A stretch of DNA of 64,000 bases from Stenotrophomonas nitritireducens (GTDB lineage Bacteria > Pseudomonadota > Gammaproteobacteria > Xanthomonadales > Xanthomonadaceae), in assembly GCF_001431425.1 (NCBI RefSeq), contig NZ_LDJG01000001.1, positions 124,001 through 188,000 on the forward strand, in the 5' to 3' direction. Position numbers and translations under genes: made by a program. Shown here one piece after another: positions 47,343 through 56,144 of the stretch. Positions within the stretch are counted from its first letter, which is position 1, and every line of letters begins with the position of its first letter. The notes under the pieces are model-generated. The model made no database searches. It was not told the DNA's origin and was given only the letters and a program-made list of their open reading frames with translations.

Positions 47343-49748
47343 GTGCCGCGACGCTACGATTCCGACGAACTGGACGACGATTCCGACGATCCCGGCATGC
47401 CCTGGCGCAGCCGGCTGATCACCTGGGGCCTGGCGGCTGCGGCCCTCGGCCTGGGCTTCCTGGTTCCCTACACGCTGTACCTGAACTCCCAGGTGACCCA
47501 GCGCTTCGGCGAACTGCGCTGGCAGATCCCGACCCGCGTCTACGCGCGGCCTCTGGTGCTGGCGCCGGGGCTGGCGATGGACGCCAATACGCTCAAGACC
47601 GAACTGGCGGCCTCGGCCTACCGCGACGACGGCGTCGGCCGGAGCCCGGGCACCTACCGCCTGCAGGACGGCCGTTTCACCATTTCCAGCCGCGGCTATG
47701 TCGACGTGGACGGGCGGGTGGCGCCGCGCCAGGTCGAGGCGGTCGTCTCCGGCGGGCAGGTGGCGTCGCTGCGCGACGGTGCCGAACGCAAGGCGCTGAA
47801 GGCCGCGCGGCTGGATCCGGCGCGCATCGCCACGCTGTACGGGCAGAAGCAGGAGGAGCGGCGGCTGGTGCGCATCGCCGAAACCCCGGAACTGCTGGTC
47901 ACCGGCCTGCAGGCGGTGGAGGACAAGGATTTCAACAGCCACCACGGCATCGACCTGAGCGGCATCGCGCGCGCGGTCTGGGTGACGGTACGCTCCGGCG
48001 GCAAGGTCCGGCAGGGCGCCAGCACGCTGACCCAGCAGCTGGCGCGCAGCGGCCTGCTCGGCATCGGCAAGGAACAGACCGTCACCCGCAAGTTCAATGA
48101 AGTGCTGTACGCGCTGATCATGGAAGCGCGCTACGACAAGCCGGTGATCCTGGAGGCCTACCTCAACCAGGTCTACCTCGGGCAGCGCGGCAGCCAGGCC
48201 ATCCATGGCGTGGCCTCGGGCGCCGAGTTCTGGTTCGGGCGCGACCTCAATACGCTGACCACCGAACAGGTGGCGCTGCTGATCGGGCTGGTGAAGGGGC
48301 CGTCCTATTACGACCCGCGGCGCAATCCCGAGCGCGCGCTGGACCGGCGCGATTTCGTGCTCGGCAAGCTGCACGAGAACGGGCTGATCGACGAGGCCGA
48401 ATACCAGCGTGCGCTGAAGGCGCCGCTGGGCGTGCCGAAGGTGCCGGGGCTGGTCGCGGCCAACCGTTTTCCCGCCTACATCGACCTGGTGCGCCGCCAG
48501 CTCGGCCACGACTATCCGGAAAGCACCCTGCAGGGCGCCGGCCTGAACGTCTTCACCGGCATGTCGCCTTCGGCCCAGGCCTATGCCGAGGGCGCGGTGG
48601 CGCATACCGTCAAGTCGCTGGAGAGCAAGCGCCGGCCGGAGCTGCAGGCCGGCATGGTGCTGACCGACGTGCACAACGGCGACGTGCTGGCGGTGGTCGG
48701 CAGCCGCGACGTGGCCGAACCGGGCTTCAACCGCGCCATCGATGCGCAGCGTCCGGTCGGCTCGCTGCTCAAGCCGTTCGTCTACCTGCTGGCGCTGGCG
48801 CAGCCGGACCGCTGGTCGCTGGCCTCGTGGGTCGAGGACACCCCGGTCACGGTGCAGCTCAGCCGCGGGCGCAACTGGACCCCGGGCAACGCCGACAACC
48901 GCAGCCATGGCACGGTGCGCCTGATCGACGCGCTGGCCCGTTCCTACAACCAGGCCACGGTGCGGGTCGGCATGCAGGTCGGGCCGGAGCGGGTGACCCA
49001 GCTGATCCATGTGCTGGCCGGGCTCAAGGCCGAGGCCAATCCGGCGGTGATCCTGGGCTCGACCGACCAGAGCCCCTACGGCATGGCGCAGCTGTACCAG
49101 TTCCTGGCCTCCGGCGGCGAAATCCAGCCGCTGCACGCGGTGCGCGGCGTGGTCGATGCCCAGGGCAAGCTGCTCAAGCGCTACGACAAGACCCCGGCGC
49201 CGGCGCAGGAGGGCGATTCCATCGCCGCCAACCTGATCAGCGTGGCGCTTCAGCAGGTGGTGGCCAGCGGCACCGCGGCCGGGCTCAATGCCGATGGCCT
49301 GGGGCGGCTGCAGCCGGCCGGCAAGACCGGCACCACCAACGACGGCCGCGACAGCTGGTACGCCGGCTATACCGGCGACCACCTGGCGGTGATCTGGATG
49401 GGCAACGACCAGAACGAGCAGGCCGGCCTGTACGGCGCGACGGCTTCGATGCGGGTGTGGGCGGGCATCTTCCGCAACCTGCCGAGCCGGCCGCTGCGCG
49501 TGAGCAGCAAGGGCCTGGACTGGCAGTACGTGGCCGCCGAGGGCAACAGCAGCACCGACGAAGGCTGTCCCGGTGCGCGCCGCTTCCCGTTCGTCGCCGG
49601 TTTCGCCCCGGGTTACGTGCCCTGCGCGCCGCAAGCGGCGCCGGAAGAAGAAGCGCAGGAAGGCGGCGGCTGGCGCAGCTGGTTCGGGCTGGACCGCAAG
49701 GAACCGGCGCCGGCGTCCAGCACGCCTTCAGACGCGCCTGCGCGATAA
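47343..49748 (+). CDS. mrcB: Penicillin-binding protein 1B
   Basis: This 801-residue bifunctional class A PBP has a cytoplasmic tail, a membrane helix (about 24-44), a UB2H-like domain (about 60-145), a glycosyltransferase domain and a transpeptidase domain. The glycosyltransferase has E193-D-K-D-F-x-x-H-x-G-I-D and GASTLTQQLAR. The transpeptidase has S474-L-L-K477, SYNQ and KTGTTND. It polymerises and cross-links peptidoglycan and is the usual target of CpoB/Tol coordination. Translation starts at GTG 47343; TAGACT about 30 bases upstream is a likely -10 box. The C-terminus is Glu/Gly-rich. Confidence 0.95.
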   Translation: MPRRYDSDELDDDSDDPGMPWRSRLITWGLAAAALGLGFLVPYTLYLNSQVTQRFGELRWQIPTRVYARPLVLAPGLAMDANTLKTELAASAYRDDGVGRSPGTYRLQDGRFTISSRGYVDVDGRVAPRQVEAVVSGGQVASLRDGAERKALKAARLDPARIATLYGQKQEERRLVRIAETPELLVTGLQAVEDKDFNSHHGIDLSGIARAVWVTVRSGGKVRQGASTLTQQLARSGLLGIGKEQTVTRKFNEVLYALIMEARYDKPVILEAYLNQVYLGQRGSQAIHGVASGAEFWFGRDLNTLTTEQVALLIGLVKGPSYYDPRRNPERALDRRDFVLGKLHENGLIDEAEYQRALKAPLGVPKVPGLVAANRFPAYIDLVRRQLGHDYPESTLQGAGLNVFTGMSPSAQAYAEGAVAHTVKSLESKRRPELQAGMVLTDVHNGDVLAVVGSRDVAEPGFNRAIDAQRPVGSLLKPFVYLLALAQPDRWSLASWVEDTPVTVQLSRGRNWTPGNADNRSHGTVRLIDALARSYNQATVRVGMQVGPERVTQLIHVLAGLKAEANPAVILGSTDQSPYGMAQLYQFLASGGEIQPLHAVRGVVDAQGKLLKRYDKTPAPAQEGDSIAANLISVALQQVVASGTAAGLNADGLGRLQPAGKTGTTNDGRDSWYAGYTGDHLAVIWMGNDQNEQAGLYGATASMRVWAGIFRNLPSRPLRVSSKGLDWQYVAAEGNSSTDEGCPGARRFPFVAGFAPGYVPCAPQAAPEEEAQEGGGWRSWFGLDRKEPAPASSTPSDAPAR

Positions 49749-49749
49749 T
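49744..49749 (+). promoter_or_regulatory. -10 element predicting a leaderless transcript
   Basis: GATAAT, overlapping the mrcB stop codon, ends 6 bases before the ATG at 49756 (intervening GCCGGC). Confidence 0.45.
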
Positions 49750-49755
49750 GCCGGC

Positions 49756-50286
49756 ATGAACAGCATGCTTCCGATCCACCGCGCACTGGCCGTCCTGGCC
49801 GTTTCCCTCGCCCTTGCCGCCTGCACCAGCACGCCGCCCCCGCCGCCGCCGGTGGTCGATACGACCACGCCCGCGCAGCGCATGGCCGCGGTGCTTACCG
49901 CCGCCGGTGCCGACGACAAGGAAGTGTCGGTGCAGCCGGTGCGCGATCCGCAGGTGGACGACCTGCGCGAGATCGCCGGCGAGCGCCGCGATGCCGGCGA
50001 CCTGGCCGGTGCCGCCGATGCGCTGAACCAGGCGCTGCTGCTGGTCGAGGACGACCCGGGCATCCTGCAGGAGCGCGCCGAGATCGCGCTGCTGCAGGGC
50101 GACTGGAGCCGCGCCGAGACGCTGGCGCGCAAGGCGGTCTCGCTGGGTTCGCGTACCGGCCCGCTGTGCCGCCGCCATTGGGCCACCATCGAGCAGGCGC
50201 ACCTGGCCCGCGCCGAGAAGGAAAACGCCGCCTCGGCGCATGCGCAGATCGAAGGCTGCACGGTGCCCGGGATCAAGCGGTATTGA
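49756..50286 (+). CDS. TPR-like lipoprotein downstream of mrcB
   Basis: This 176-residue lipoprotein has a signal with lipobox LAAC (Cys23), then a Pro-rich spacer. A helical domain with TPR-like repeats follows (IAGERRDAGDLAGAADALNQALLLVEDD; ERAEIALLQGDWSRAETLARKAVSLG), and two more Cys (PLCRRHW; IEGCTV). Its position 7 bp after the PBP1B gene suggests it helps the synthase, as outer-membrane lipoproteins such as LpoB do in other bacteria, but no similarity to LpoB is seen. That link is inference only. Confidence 0.8.
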   Translation: MNSMLPIHRALAVLAVSLALAACTSTPPPPPPVVDTTTPAQRMAAVLTAAGADDKEVSVQPVRDPQVDDLREIAGERRDAGDLAGAADALNQALLLVEDDPGILQERAEIALLQGDWSRAETLARKAVSLGSRTGPLCRRHWATIEQAHLARAEKENAASAHAQIEGCTVPGIKRY

Positions 50287-50322
50287 GGGCAGGCCCGTCC
50301 CCGCCTTTTTCCACGGATTCCG

Positions 50323-52356
50323 ATGTCGCTAGCAACCGCCAGCCGTGAAGCCCTCAGCGAGGGCGGGGCGCTCGCGCGGCAACTGGACGCCTTCACCCCG
50401 CGTGCGGCGCAGCTGCGGCTGGCCGAGGCCATCGCCGACGCGTTCCAGCAGCGCGACGTATTGCTTGCCGAGGCCGGTACCGGCACCGGCAAGACCTTCG
50501 CCTACCTTGTGCCGGCGCTGCTGTCCGGGCTGAAGACCATCGTCAGCACCGGTACCCGCGCGCTGCAGGACCAGCTCTATCACCGCGACCTGCCGCGCGT
50601 GCGCGCCGCGCTCGGCGTCGGCCACCGCAGCGCGCTGCTCAAGGGCCGCGCCAACTACCTGTGCCGCTACCGGCTGGACCAGGCGCGCGGCGAGCCGCGT
50701 TTCGCCTCGCCCGAACAGGCGGCGCAGTTCCAGCGCATCGTCGCCTGGGCCGGCCGCACGAAACATGGCGACGTGGCCGAACTGGACGGGCTGGCCGACG
50801 ACTCGCCGCTGCTGCCGATGGTCACCTCCACCGTCGACAATTGCCTGGGCAGCGATTGCCCGTTCTGGGGCGACTGCTGCGTGGTGCAGGCGCGGCAACG
50901 CGCGCAGGAGGCCGACCTGGTCGTGGTCAACCACCACCTGCTGCTGGCCGACCTGGCGCTCAAGCAGGAAGGCTTCGGCGAAATCCTGCCGGGCGCGCAG
51001 GCGTTCGTGATCGACGAGGCGCACCAGCTGCCGGAACTGGCGGCCAATTTCTTCGGCGAGGGCTTCGGCATGCGCCCGTGGCAGGAGCTGGCGCGCGACT
51101 GCCTGGCCGAATGCCGCGGCGTGGCCGGCGCGCAACCGGCACTGCAGCAGCCGGTAGCTACGCTGGAAATGGCGCTGCGGCAACTGCGCGCGGCGATGGA
51201 ACAGCTGCCGCCGCGCGGCACGCAATGGCGCGCGCTGGCGGTGCCGGACGTGGCCGAAGGATTCGACGTGCTGGCCGCGGCGCTGGCGCAGCTGCGCGAT
51301 GCGCTGGCCGGCGTGCGCGAGACCTCGCCGGGCCTGGATGCCTGCCACGCGCGCGCCTGCGAAGGCGTGGCGCGGCTGGCGCGCTGGCTGGGCGAGGACG
51401 CGCCGCTGCCTGATTTCGAGAGCGATGACGCCAGCGCGGCCGGCGACGGCAACGACGTGCTCTGGTACGAGCTGACCCCGCGCGGTTTCCGCTGCCAGCG
51501 CACGCCGCTGGACGTTTCCGGGCCGCTGCGCGAACACCGCCAGCGCTCGCTGGCCGCCTGGGTGTTCACCTCGGCCACGCTCACGGTCGATGGCGCCTTC
51601 GACCATCTGGCCGCGCGCCTGGGCCTGGACGATCCGGACACGCTGGTCCAGCCCAGCCCGTTCGACTGGCCGGTGCAGGCGCTGTGCTACCTGCCGAAGC
51701 AGCTGCCCGATCCGGCCGCGCGCGGTTTCGGCGCCGCGCTGATCGCCACCCTGCGGCCGGTGCTGGAAGCCTCGCAGGGCCGCGCCTTCCTGCTGTTCGC
51801 CTCGCACCGCGCGCTGCGCGAGGCCGCCGACGCGCTGCGCGGCGGGCCGTGGCCGCTGTTCGTGCAGGGCGAGGCGCCGCGCGCCAGCCTGCTGCAGCGG
51901 TTCCGCGATTCGGGCAATGGCGTGCTGCTCGGCTCGGCCAGTTTCCGCGAAGGCGTGGACGTGGCCGGCGACGCGCTGAGCGTGGTGGTGATCGACAAGC
52001 TGCCCTTCGCCGCGCCGGACGATCCGGTGTACGAGGCACGGCTGGACGCGATCCGCCGCGAGGGCGGCAACCCGTTCCGCGACGAACAGCTGCCGCAGGC
52101 GGTGATCGCGCTCAAGCAGGGCGTGGGCCGGCTGATCCGCAGCGAGACCGACCGCGGCGTGCTGGTGCTGTGCGACCCGCGCCTGCTCAGCCGCGGCTAC
52201 GGGCGCGTGTTCCTGGATTCGCTGCCGCCGTTCCGCCGCACCCGCGAGCTGGCCGATGTGCAGGCGTTCTTTGCGCGACAATGGCAGCCCGATGCCGACG
52301 CGCCGGCCGTGGAAACCGCCATGCCGTCCTCTCCCGACCCCGATGTGACCCCATGA
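50323..52356 (+). CDS. DinG/YoaA-family iron-sulfur DNA helicase
   Basis: This 677-residue XPD-like 5'-3' helicase has Walker A (EAGTGTGKT, about 50-58), four Fe-S cluster Cys (about 114, 173, 178 and 184/185, in LCRYR and CLGSDCPFWGDCC), a DEAH box (VIDEAHQL, about 230) and C-terminal motifs (FTSATL; GSASFREGVDVAGDAL; QGVGRLIRSETDRG). Length and domain order fit YoaA, which repairs replication-blocking damage, better than the longer DinG. It overlaps tsaB by four bases (ATGA), as yoaA and tsaB are also neighbours in other gammaproteobacteria. Confidence 0.92.
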   Translation: MSLATASREALSEGGALARQLDAFTPRAAQLRLAEAIADAFQQRDVLLAEAGTGTGKTFAYLVPALLSGLKTIVSTGTRALQDQLYHRDLPRVRAALGVGHRSALLKGRANYLCRYRLDQARGEPRFASPEQAAQFQRIVAWAGRTKHGDVAELDGLADDSPLLPMVTSTVDNCLGSDCPFWGDCCVVQARQRAQEADLVVVNHHLLLADLALKQEGFGEILPGAQAFVIDEAHQLPELAANFFGEGFGMRPWQELARDCLAECRGVAGAQPALQQPVATLEMALRQLRAAMEQLPPRGTQWRALAVPDVAEGFDVLAAALAQLRDALAGVRETSPGLDACHARACEGVARLARWLGEDAPLPDFESDDASAAGDGNDVLWYELTPRGFRCQRTPLDVSGPLREHRQRSLAAWVFTSATLTVDGAFDHLAARLGLDDPDTLVQPSPFDWPVQALCYLPKQLPDPAARGFGAALIATLRPVLEASQGRAFLLFASHRALREAADALRGGPWPLFVQGEAPRASLLQRFRDSGNGVLLGSASFREGVDVAGDALSVVVIDKLPFAAPDDPVYEARLDAIRREGGNPFRDEQLPQAVIALKQGVGRLIRSETDRGVLVLCDPRLLSRGYGRVFLDSLPPFRRTRELADVQAFFARQWQPDADAPAVETAMPSSPDPDVTP

Positions 52357-53057
52357 AGCTGCTCGCCCTGGAAACCGCCACCGAAGCCTGTTCCGTCGCC
52401 CTGCATGTCGATGGGCAGGTGCTGGAACGCTTCGAGATCGCGCCGCGCCGGCATGCGGAACTGACGCTGCCGTGGGCGGAGCAACTGCTGGCCGAAGCCG
52501 GCATCGCCCGCGCGCAGCTGGACGCCATCGCCCTGGGGCGCGGCCCCGGCGCCTTCACCGGCGTGCGCCTGGCCATCGCCATCGCCCAGGGCATCGCGCT
52601 GGCGCTGGATCGGCCGCTGCTGCCGGTGTCGACCCTGCAGGTGCTGGCGATGCGGGCGCCGGACGACGCCACGCACGTGCTGGCCTGCATCGACGCGCGC
52701 ATGGGCGAGGTCTACGCCGCGCGCTGCGTGCGCGGTGCCGATGGCGTTATGCAGGGGCAGGGCGCCGAAGCGGTGATCGCACCGGACGCGCTGCAGCTGC
52801 CCGAGGACGGCAGCTGCTGGGCGGGCGTGGGCACCGGTTTCGGCGCAGCCGACGGCCTGCTCGCCACGCGCCTGCAGGCCCGCTTGTCGTCGCTCGACGC
52901 GCAGGCGCTGCCGCGCGCATCGGACGTGCTGAAGATCGCCGTACCGGCCTTCGCCCGCGGCGAGGGCATCGCCCCGGAGCTTGTGCAGCCGGCCTACCTG
53001 CGCGACAACGTCGCGCTCACCCTGATCGAACAGCAGGCGCTGCGCGCCTCGCGTTGA
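52353..53057 (+). CDS. tsaB: tRNA threonylcarbamoyladenosine protein TsaB
   Basis: This 234-residue actin-fold protein helps TsaD and TsaE place threonylcarbamoyl on A37 of ANN-decoding tRNAs. It has LLALETATEACSVAL, the conserved HAELTLPWAEQLLAEAG, GRGPGAFTGVRLAIAIAQGIA and ACIDARMGEVYAA. Its ATG overlaps the helicase stop. Downstream is a REP-type element. Confidence 0.95.
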   Translation: MKLLALETATEACSVALHVDGQVLERFEIAPRRHAELTLPWAEQLLAEAGIARAQLDAIALGRGPGAFTGVRLAIAIAQGIALALDRPLLPVSTLQVLAMRAPDDATHVLACIDARMGEVYAARCVRGADGVMQGQGAEAVIAPDALQLPEDGSCWAGVGTGFGAADGLLATRLQARLSSLDAQALPRASDVLKIAVPAFARGEGIAPELVQPAYLRDNVALTLIEQQALRASR

Positions 53058-53089
53058 GGCAATGCGTTGGCGGAAACGCCCGTGCATTC

Positions 53090-53196
53090 GCAGGGGCGTC
53101 CTTCAGTGCGCGATGGAGCTTCCTGTACATGGATGCGCGGGCTGTTGCGGAGGGAGCCGTATGACGGTTTCTCCGCGCACTGAAGGGCGCTCCTGC
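53090..53196. repeat. REP/BIME-type inverted repeat, GGAGCGC family, copy 1
   Basis: Two inverted 23-bp arms (53090-53112 and 53174-53196) match except for two positions. Each carries CTTCAGTGCGCG and ends outward in GCAGG(A/G)GCG. About 60 bp lie between. The element sits between the convergent tsaB and SGNH genes. The same family recurs at 54933-55051. Confidence 0.75.
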
Positions 53197-53206
53197 GAGA
53201 GCTGCC

Positions 53207-53989
53207 TCAATCCAGCATCGAATTGAGTCGCCCGATCATCGCGCTGTCATGACGGATGCCCTGCGGCGTTTCCGCTGGCCGTGGCGCGGCCGCGTCGGCA
53301 TCGCGCAGTTCGGCGTGCAACCCGCTGCCGGGCGTATAGATCGGCGCGGCCACCTCAAAGCCCTGCGCGGGGAATGCGCCGAACAACGCGCGATGCAGCT
53401 GGATCGCATCCAGCAGGGTCAGCGCCGGCCCGGGGTGCACGCCGTCGGCGTCGTGCCAGGCAAGCGAGCCGGCTTCGCCGGACAGCCGGCGCAGGCTTTC
53501 TGAAATCTCGACATAGCCGATGCCGGCCTGCGTGGCGGCGGCGCGTTCGTTCCCGACAATCGCCGCCGAGGCGCGGGGATGGGACTGGTAGCTGCCCAGC
53601 AGCAGCACCCGCGCGCCGGCTTCGCGACCGGCCCGGGCCAGCGTCCGCACCGCCTGCCGGGATTGTCGGCAGGCCTCTTCGTCGGGCAGGCACATCAGGT
53701 CGCCACCGCGCTCCTGCAGGACGAGCACCGCCGGCCTGTAACTGGCCAGCGCCCGTTGCACGGAACCATCGGCCACGCGCTGGGCAAGCGTGGCGCCGCC
53801 CCGCACGATCATCGCACTGCGGACATCGTGCCCGTTGGCCTTGGCCATCGCGGCGAAGGTGGCCGGCAGGTTGCCGACATAGGTCAGGCTGTTGCCGACG
53901 AACAGGATGCGTTGCGGAGAGGCCGGCTCCAGCGCGAACGTGGGCATGCATGCAAGGAGCAGGGACAACAGCAGCATCCATCGACGCAT
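53207..53989 (-). CDS. Secreted SGNH/GDSL hydrolase
   Basis: This 260-residue protein has a signal peptide (MRRWMLLLSLLLACMPTFA). The SGNH fold is visible: block I FVGNS34LTYVGN, block III-like VLVLQERGGD, and the DxxH pair in DADGVHPGP. It is probably a periplasmic esterase acting on acyl or acetyl groups of carbohydrate or lipid; the substrate is unknown. Lying 37 bp after phzF copy 1 on the same strand, it may be transcribed with it. Confidence 0.82.
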   Translation of the reverse strand: MRRWMLLLSLLLACMPTFALEPASPQRILFVGNSLTYVGNLPATFAAMAKANGHDVRSAMIVRGGATLAQRVADGSVQRALASYRPAVLVLQERGGDLMCLPDEEACRQSRQAVRTLARAGREAGARVLLLGSYQSHPRASAAIVGNERAAATQAGIGYVEISESLRRLSGEAGSLAWHDADGVHPGPALTLLDAIQLHRALFGAFPAQGFEVAAPIYTPGSGLHAELRDADAAAPRPAETPQGIRHDSAMIGRLNSMLD

Positions 53990-54026
53990 GGGTTCGATCC
54001 GCCCGGAGTGTGCTGCTGTGACCGGC

Positions 54027-54902
54027 CTACCAGTCGATGGTTCCGCGGATCACCGTCTGTACCTGTCCGCCGGACCATACGTCGCCGCGTTCGTCGATGC
54101 GCAGCTCCAGCAGCGCGTCGTGGCCGACCTCGCGGCCCTGGCTGGCGGTGTAGCGCCTGTCGCCGCCGGGCAGGGCGTCGCGTTCGTCCAGCCACGCGGC
54201 GAGCACCGCATTGGCCGCGCCGGAGGCGGCGTCCTCGAAGCGGCGGCCGTTGCCGACGAAGGCGCGCACCGCCAGGTCGTGGGACTGGCCGCCGCTGCGG
54301 GCGTAGGAGAACACGCCCATCGCGCCGGTGGTCTCGGCCAGCGTGGCGATGGCGTCCCAGTCGGGAACGAGGGCGCGCAGCGTGGCTTCGTCGGCCAGTT
54401 CCACCAGCCACCAGCGGCGGCCGCCGTCCATCAGCACCGGCGGCAGCGCGCCGAGCGTCCAGCCAGCGATGGCCGGGCGCAGGCGCGGGTCGTTCGCGTC
54501 CACAACCTCCGCCACCGATGCGCGCGGGGTGCGGATGGCGATGCGGCGCACGCCGTCGGTTTCGTCAACGCGCAGCGGCAGCTGGCCGGCGATGCCGTCC
54601 TGCACCAGCAGGCCGTCGACCGGTACGGCCAGGCCGCATTCCAGTACCGCATGCGCGCTGCCGACGCTGGGATGGCCGGCGAACGGCACTTCCTTCTGCG
54701 GCGCGAACATGCGGATGCGGTAGCTGCTGCCCGGTGCGGTGGGCGCGAACACGAAGGTGGTTTCCGGCAGGCGGGTCCAGCGGGCGATGGCCTGCATGGC
54801 GGCATCGTCCAGGCCGTCGGCGTCGAGCACCACGGCCAGCGGGTTGCCGGTGCCGGGGCGCGGGGCGAAGACGTCCAGTTGCAGGAAGCGGCGGGTGGTC
54901 AT
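54027..54902 (-). CDS. PhzF-family isomerase, copy 1
   Basis: This 291-residue PhzF-like protein has two diaminopimelate-epimerase-like halves. It begins with LQLDVFAPRPGTGNPLAVVLDADGL, has the catalytic-type Glu47 in PETTF, and the first-half HP-S motif FAGHPSVGSAH. The second-half loop reads EDAASGAAN rather than the common EDPVTGSAN, so the active site has diverged. PhzF proteins catalyse isomerisations, but most bacterial members are not in phenazine pathways and no phz genes are nearby. ATG 54914 is an alternative start. Confidence 0.85.
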   Translation of the reverse strand: MTTRRFLQLDVFAPRPGTGNPLAVVLDADGLDDAAMQAIARWTRLPETTFVFAPTAPGSSYRIRMFAPQKEVPFAGHPSVGSAHAVLECGLAVPVDGLLVQDGIAGQLPLRVDETDGVRRIAIRTPRASVAEVVDANDPRLRPAIAGWTLGALPPVLMDGGRRWWLVELADEATLRALVPDWDAIATLAETTGAMGVFSYARSGGQSHDLAVRAFVGNGRRFEDAASGAANAVLAAWLDERDALPGGDRRYTASQGREVGHDALLELRIDERGDVWSGGQVQTVIRGTIDW

Positions 54903-54932
54903 GGGGAATTCCATCGGATGTGGGAGATAGGT

Positions 54933-55051
54933 GCAGGAGCGAACTTCAGTGCGCGATGAGGCTGTCATGCGGATCCCTCCGCGACAGCCCGCACATCCCT
55001 GTGCGGGGATTCAACAGGAAGGCTCCATCGCGCACCGAAGTGCGCTCCTAC
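54933..55051. repeat. REP/BIME-type inverted repeat, GGAGCGC family, copy 2
   Basis: Arms of 26 bp (54933-54958 and 55026-55051). The right arm, read on the minus strand, begins GTAGGAGCGCACTTCGGTGC and carries an intact GTAG head. The left arm begins GCAG and has three mismatches to it. The middle holds a further GCTGTC / GACAGC stem. It fills the gap between the two phzF genes. Confidence 0.75.
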
Positions 55052-55069
55052 GGGTCAATGCAAGGGCTG

Positions 55070-55930
55070 TTACCAGTCGAGATGGCCGTCGATGACCGGC
55101 TGCACTTCGCCGCCGATCCAGACATGGCCGCCGGCGTCGATCTGCACGTGGACCTCGCCGTTGCGGCCGCGCTCGCGGCCCTGGCTGGCACGGTACTGCT
55201 GCCCCGGCGCGAGCCGGCCCTGCGCCAGCAGGTGCGCGGCGACCAGCGCGTTGGCGCTGCCGGTCACCGGGTCTTCGTCGATGCCCACGCCCGGAGCGAA
55301 GGCGCGCACCACGTACTGGTAGCCGACATCGGGTCGTGCCGCGGCGGCGAACACGGCGAGCTTGCCGTTGCCGGGCAGGGCGGCGATGGCGGCCAGCTCG
55401 GGCCGGTAGCGGCGCAGCGCGGTTTCGTCGGCCGCTTCCAGCAGCCACCAGTCCGGGCCGTTGTTCCACAGCGCCGGTTCCGCGTCCGGGTGCGCCAGCG
55501 CGGCCAGGCCGGGCGGCAGGTCCGGCGCGGCGATGTCGCGGCGTACGGCCTGCGGGCTGCGCACGTGCAGCAGGCGGAAGCGGCCGCTGCCCTGCACGCG
55601 CACCGGCAGCAGGCCGGCGGCGCATTGCTGGACCAGCTGGCGCCCGTCGTCGGGCGTGGCCAGGCCCAGTTCCACCGCGGCCCAGGCCGCGCCGACGCTG
55701 GGATGGCCGGCGAAGGGCAGTTCCATCTTCGGGGTGAAGATGCGGATGCGGTAGTCCGCGCCCGCCTCCGGTGGCAGGAAGAACACCGTCTCGGACAGGT
55801 TCAGCCAGGCGGCGATGGCCTGCATGGCCGCATCGTCCAGGCCATCGGCATCGATCACGGCGGCCAGCGGATTGCCGGCCCCGGGGCGGGCGGCGAAGAC
55901 GTCCAGTTGCAGGTAACGGCGTGCGGTCAT
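55070..55930 (-). CDS. PhzF-family isomerase, copy 2
   Basis: This 286-residue paralogue of the gene at 54027-54902 begins LQLDVFAARPGAGNPLAAVIDADGL. It keeps Glu47 (SETVF), FAGHPSVGAAW and the standard second-half loop DEDPVTGSANALVAAHL. It therefore looks like the catalytically more canonical of the pair. Reaction and substrate are unknown. No clear ribosome-binding site precedes the ATG (CGCTCCTGCCGCC). The two copies probably arose by tandem duplication. Confidence 0.87.
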   Translation of the reverse strand: MTARRYLQLDVFAARPGAGNPLAAVIDADGLDDAAMQAIAAWLNLSETVFFLPPEAGADYRIRIFTPKMELPFAGHPSVGAAWAAVELGLATPDDGRQLVQQCAAGLLPVRVQGSGRFRLLHVRSPQAVRRDIAAPDLPPGLAALAHPDAEPALWNNGPDWWLLEAADETALRRYRPELAAIAALPGNGKLAVFAAAARPDVGYQYVVRAFAPGVGIDEDPVTGSANALVAAHLLAQGRLAPGQQYRASQGRERGRNGEVHVQIDAGGHVWIGGEVQPVIDGHLDW

Positions 55931-56084
55931 GGCGGCAGGAGCGGCGGGGCGGGCCAGCATAGGCCGGGCGCGCCTGCATCGCGAGCGTTGCGCGGGCGCG
56001 GGCATGCGCCAAAGCGGGGCGGGAGCGCCGGCAATGCAATGCTGTCGCCCGGAACCGGCGGCTCCGCGGGGCGGGGCATGGCTA

Positions 56085-56090
56085 TAGAAT
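56085..56090 (+). promoter_or_regulatory. Probable -10 box of lysAC
   Basis: TAGAAT within GGCTATAGAATCG, 54 bases before the lysAC ATG. The -35 region is GC-rich and not convincing. Confidence 0.4.
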
Positions 56091-56144
56091 CGACGGTTCC
56101 GCCCGCCCGTCGGGTCTTTCTCCCCAATGTGAACCCCCACGCCA

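Noticed and set aside
53090-55051. Composite transposon formed by the two inverted-repeat elements
   Set aside because: The elements are REP-like, encode no transposase, and no target-site duplication was recognised.
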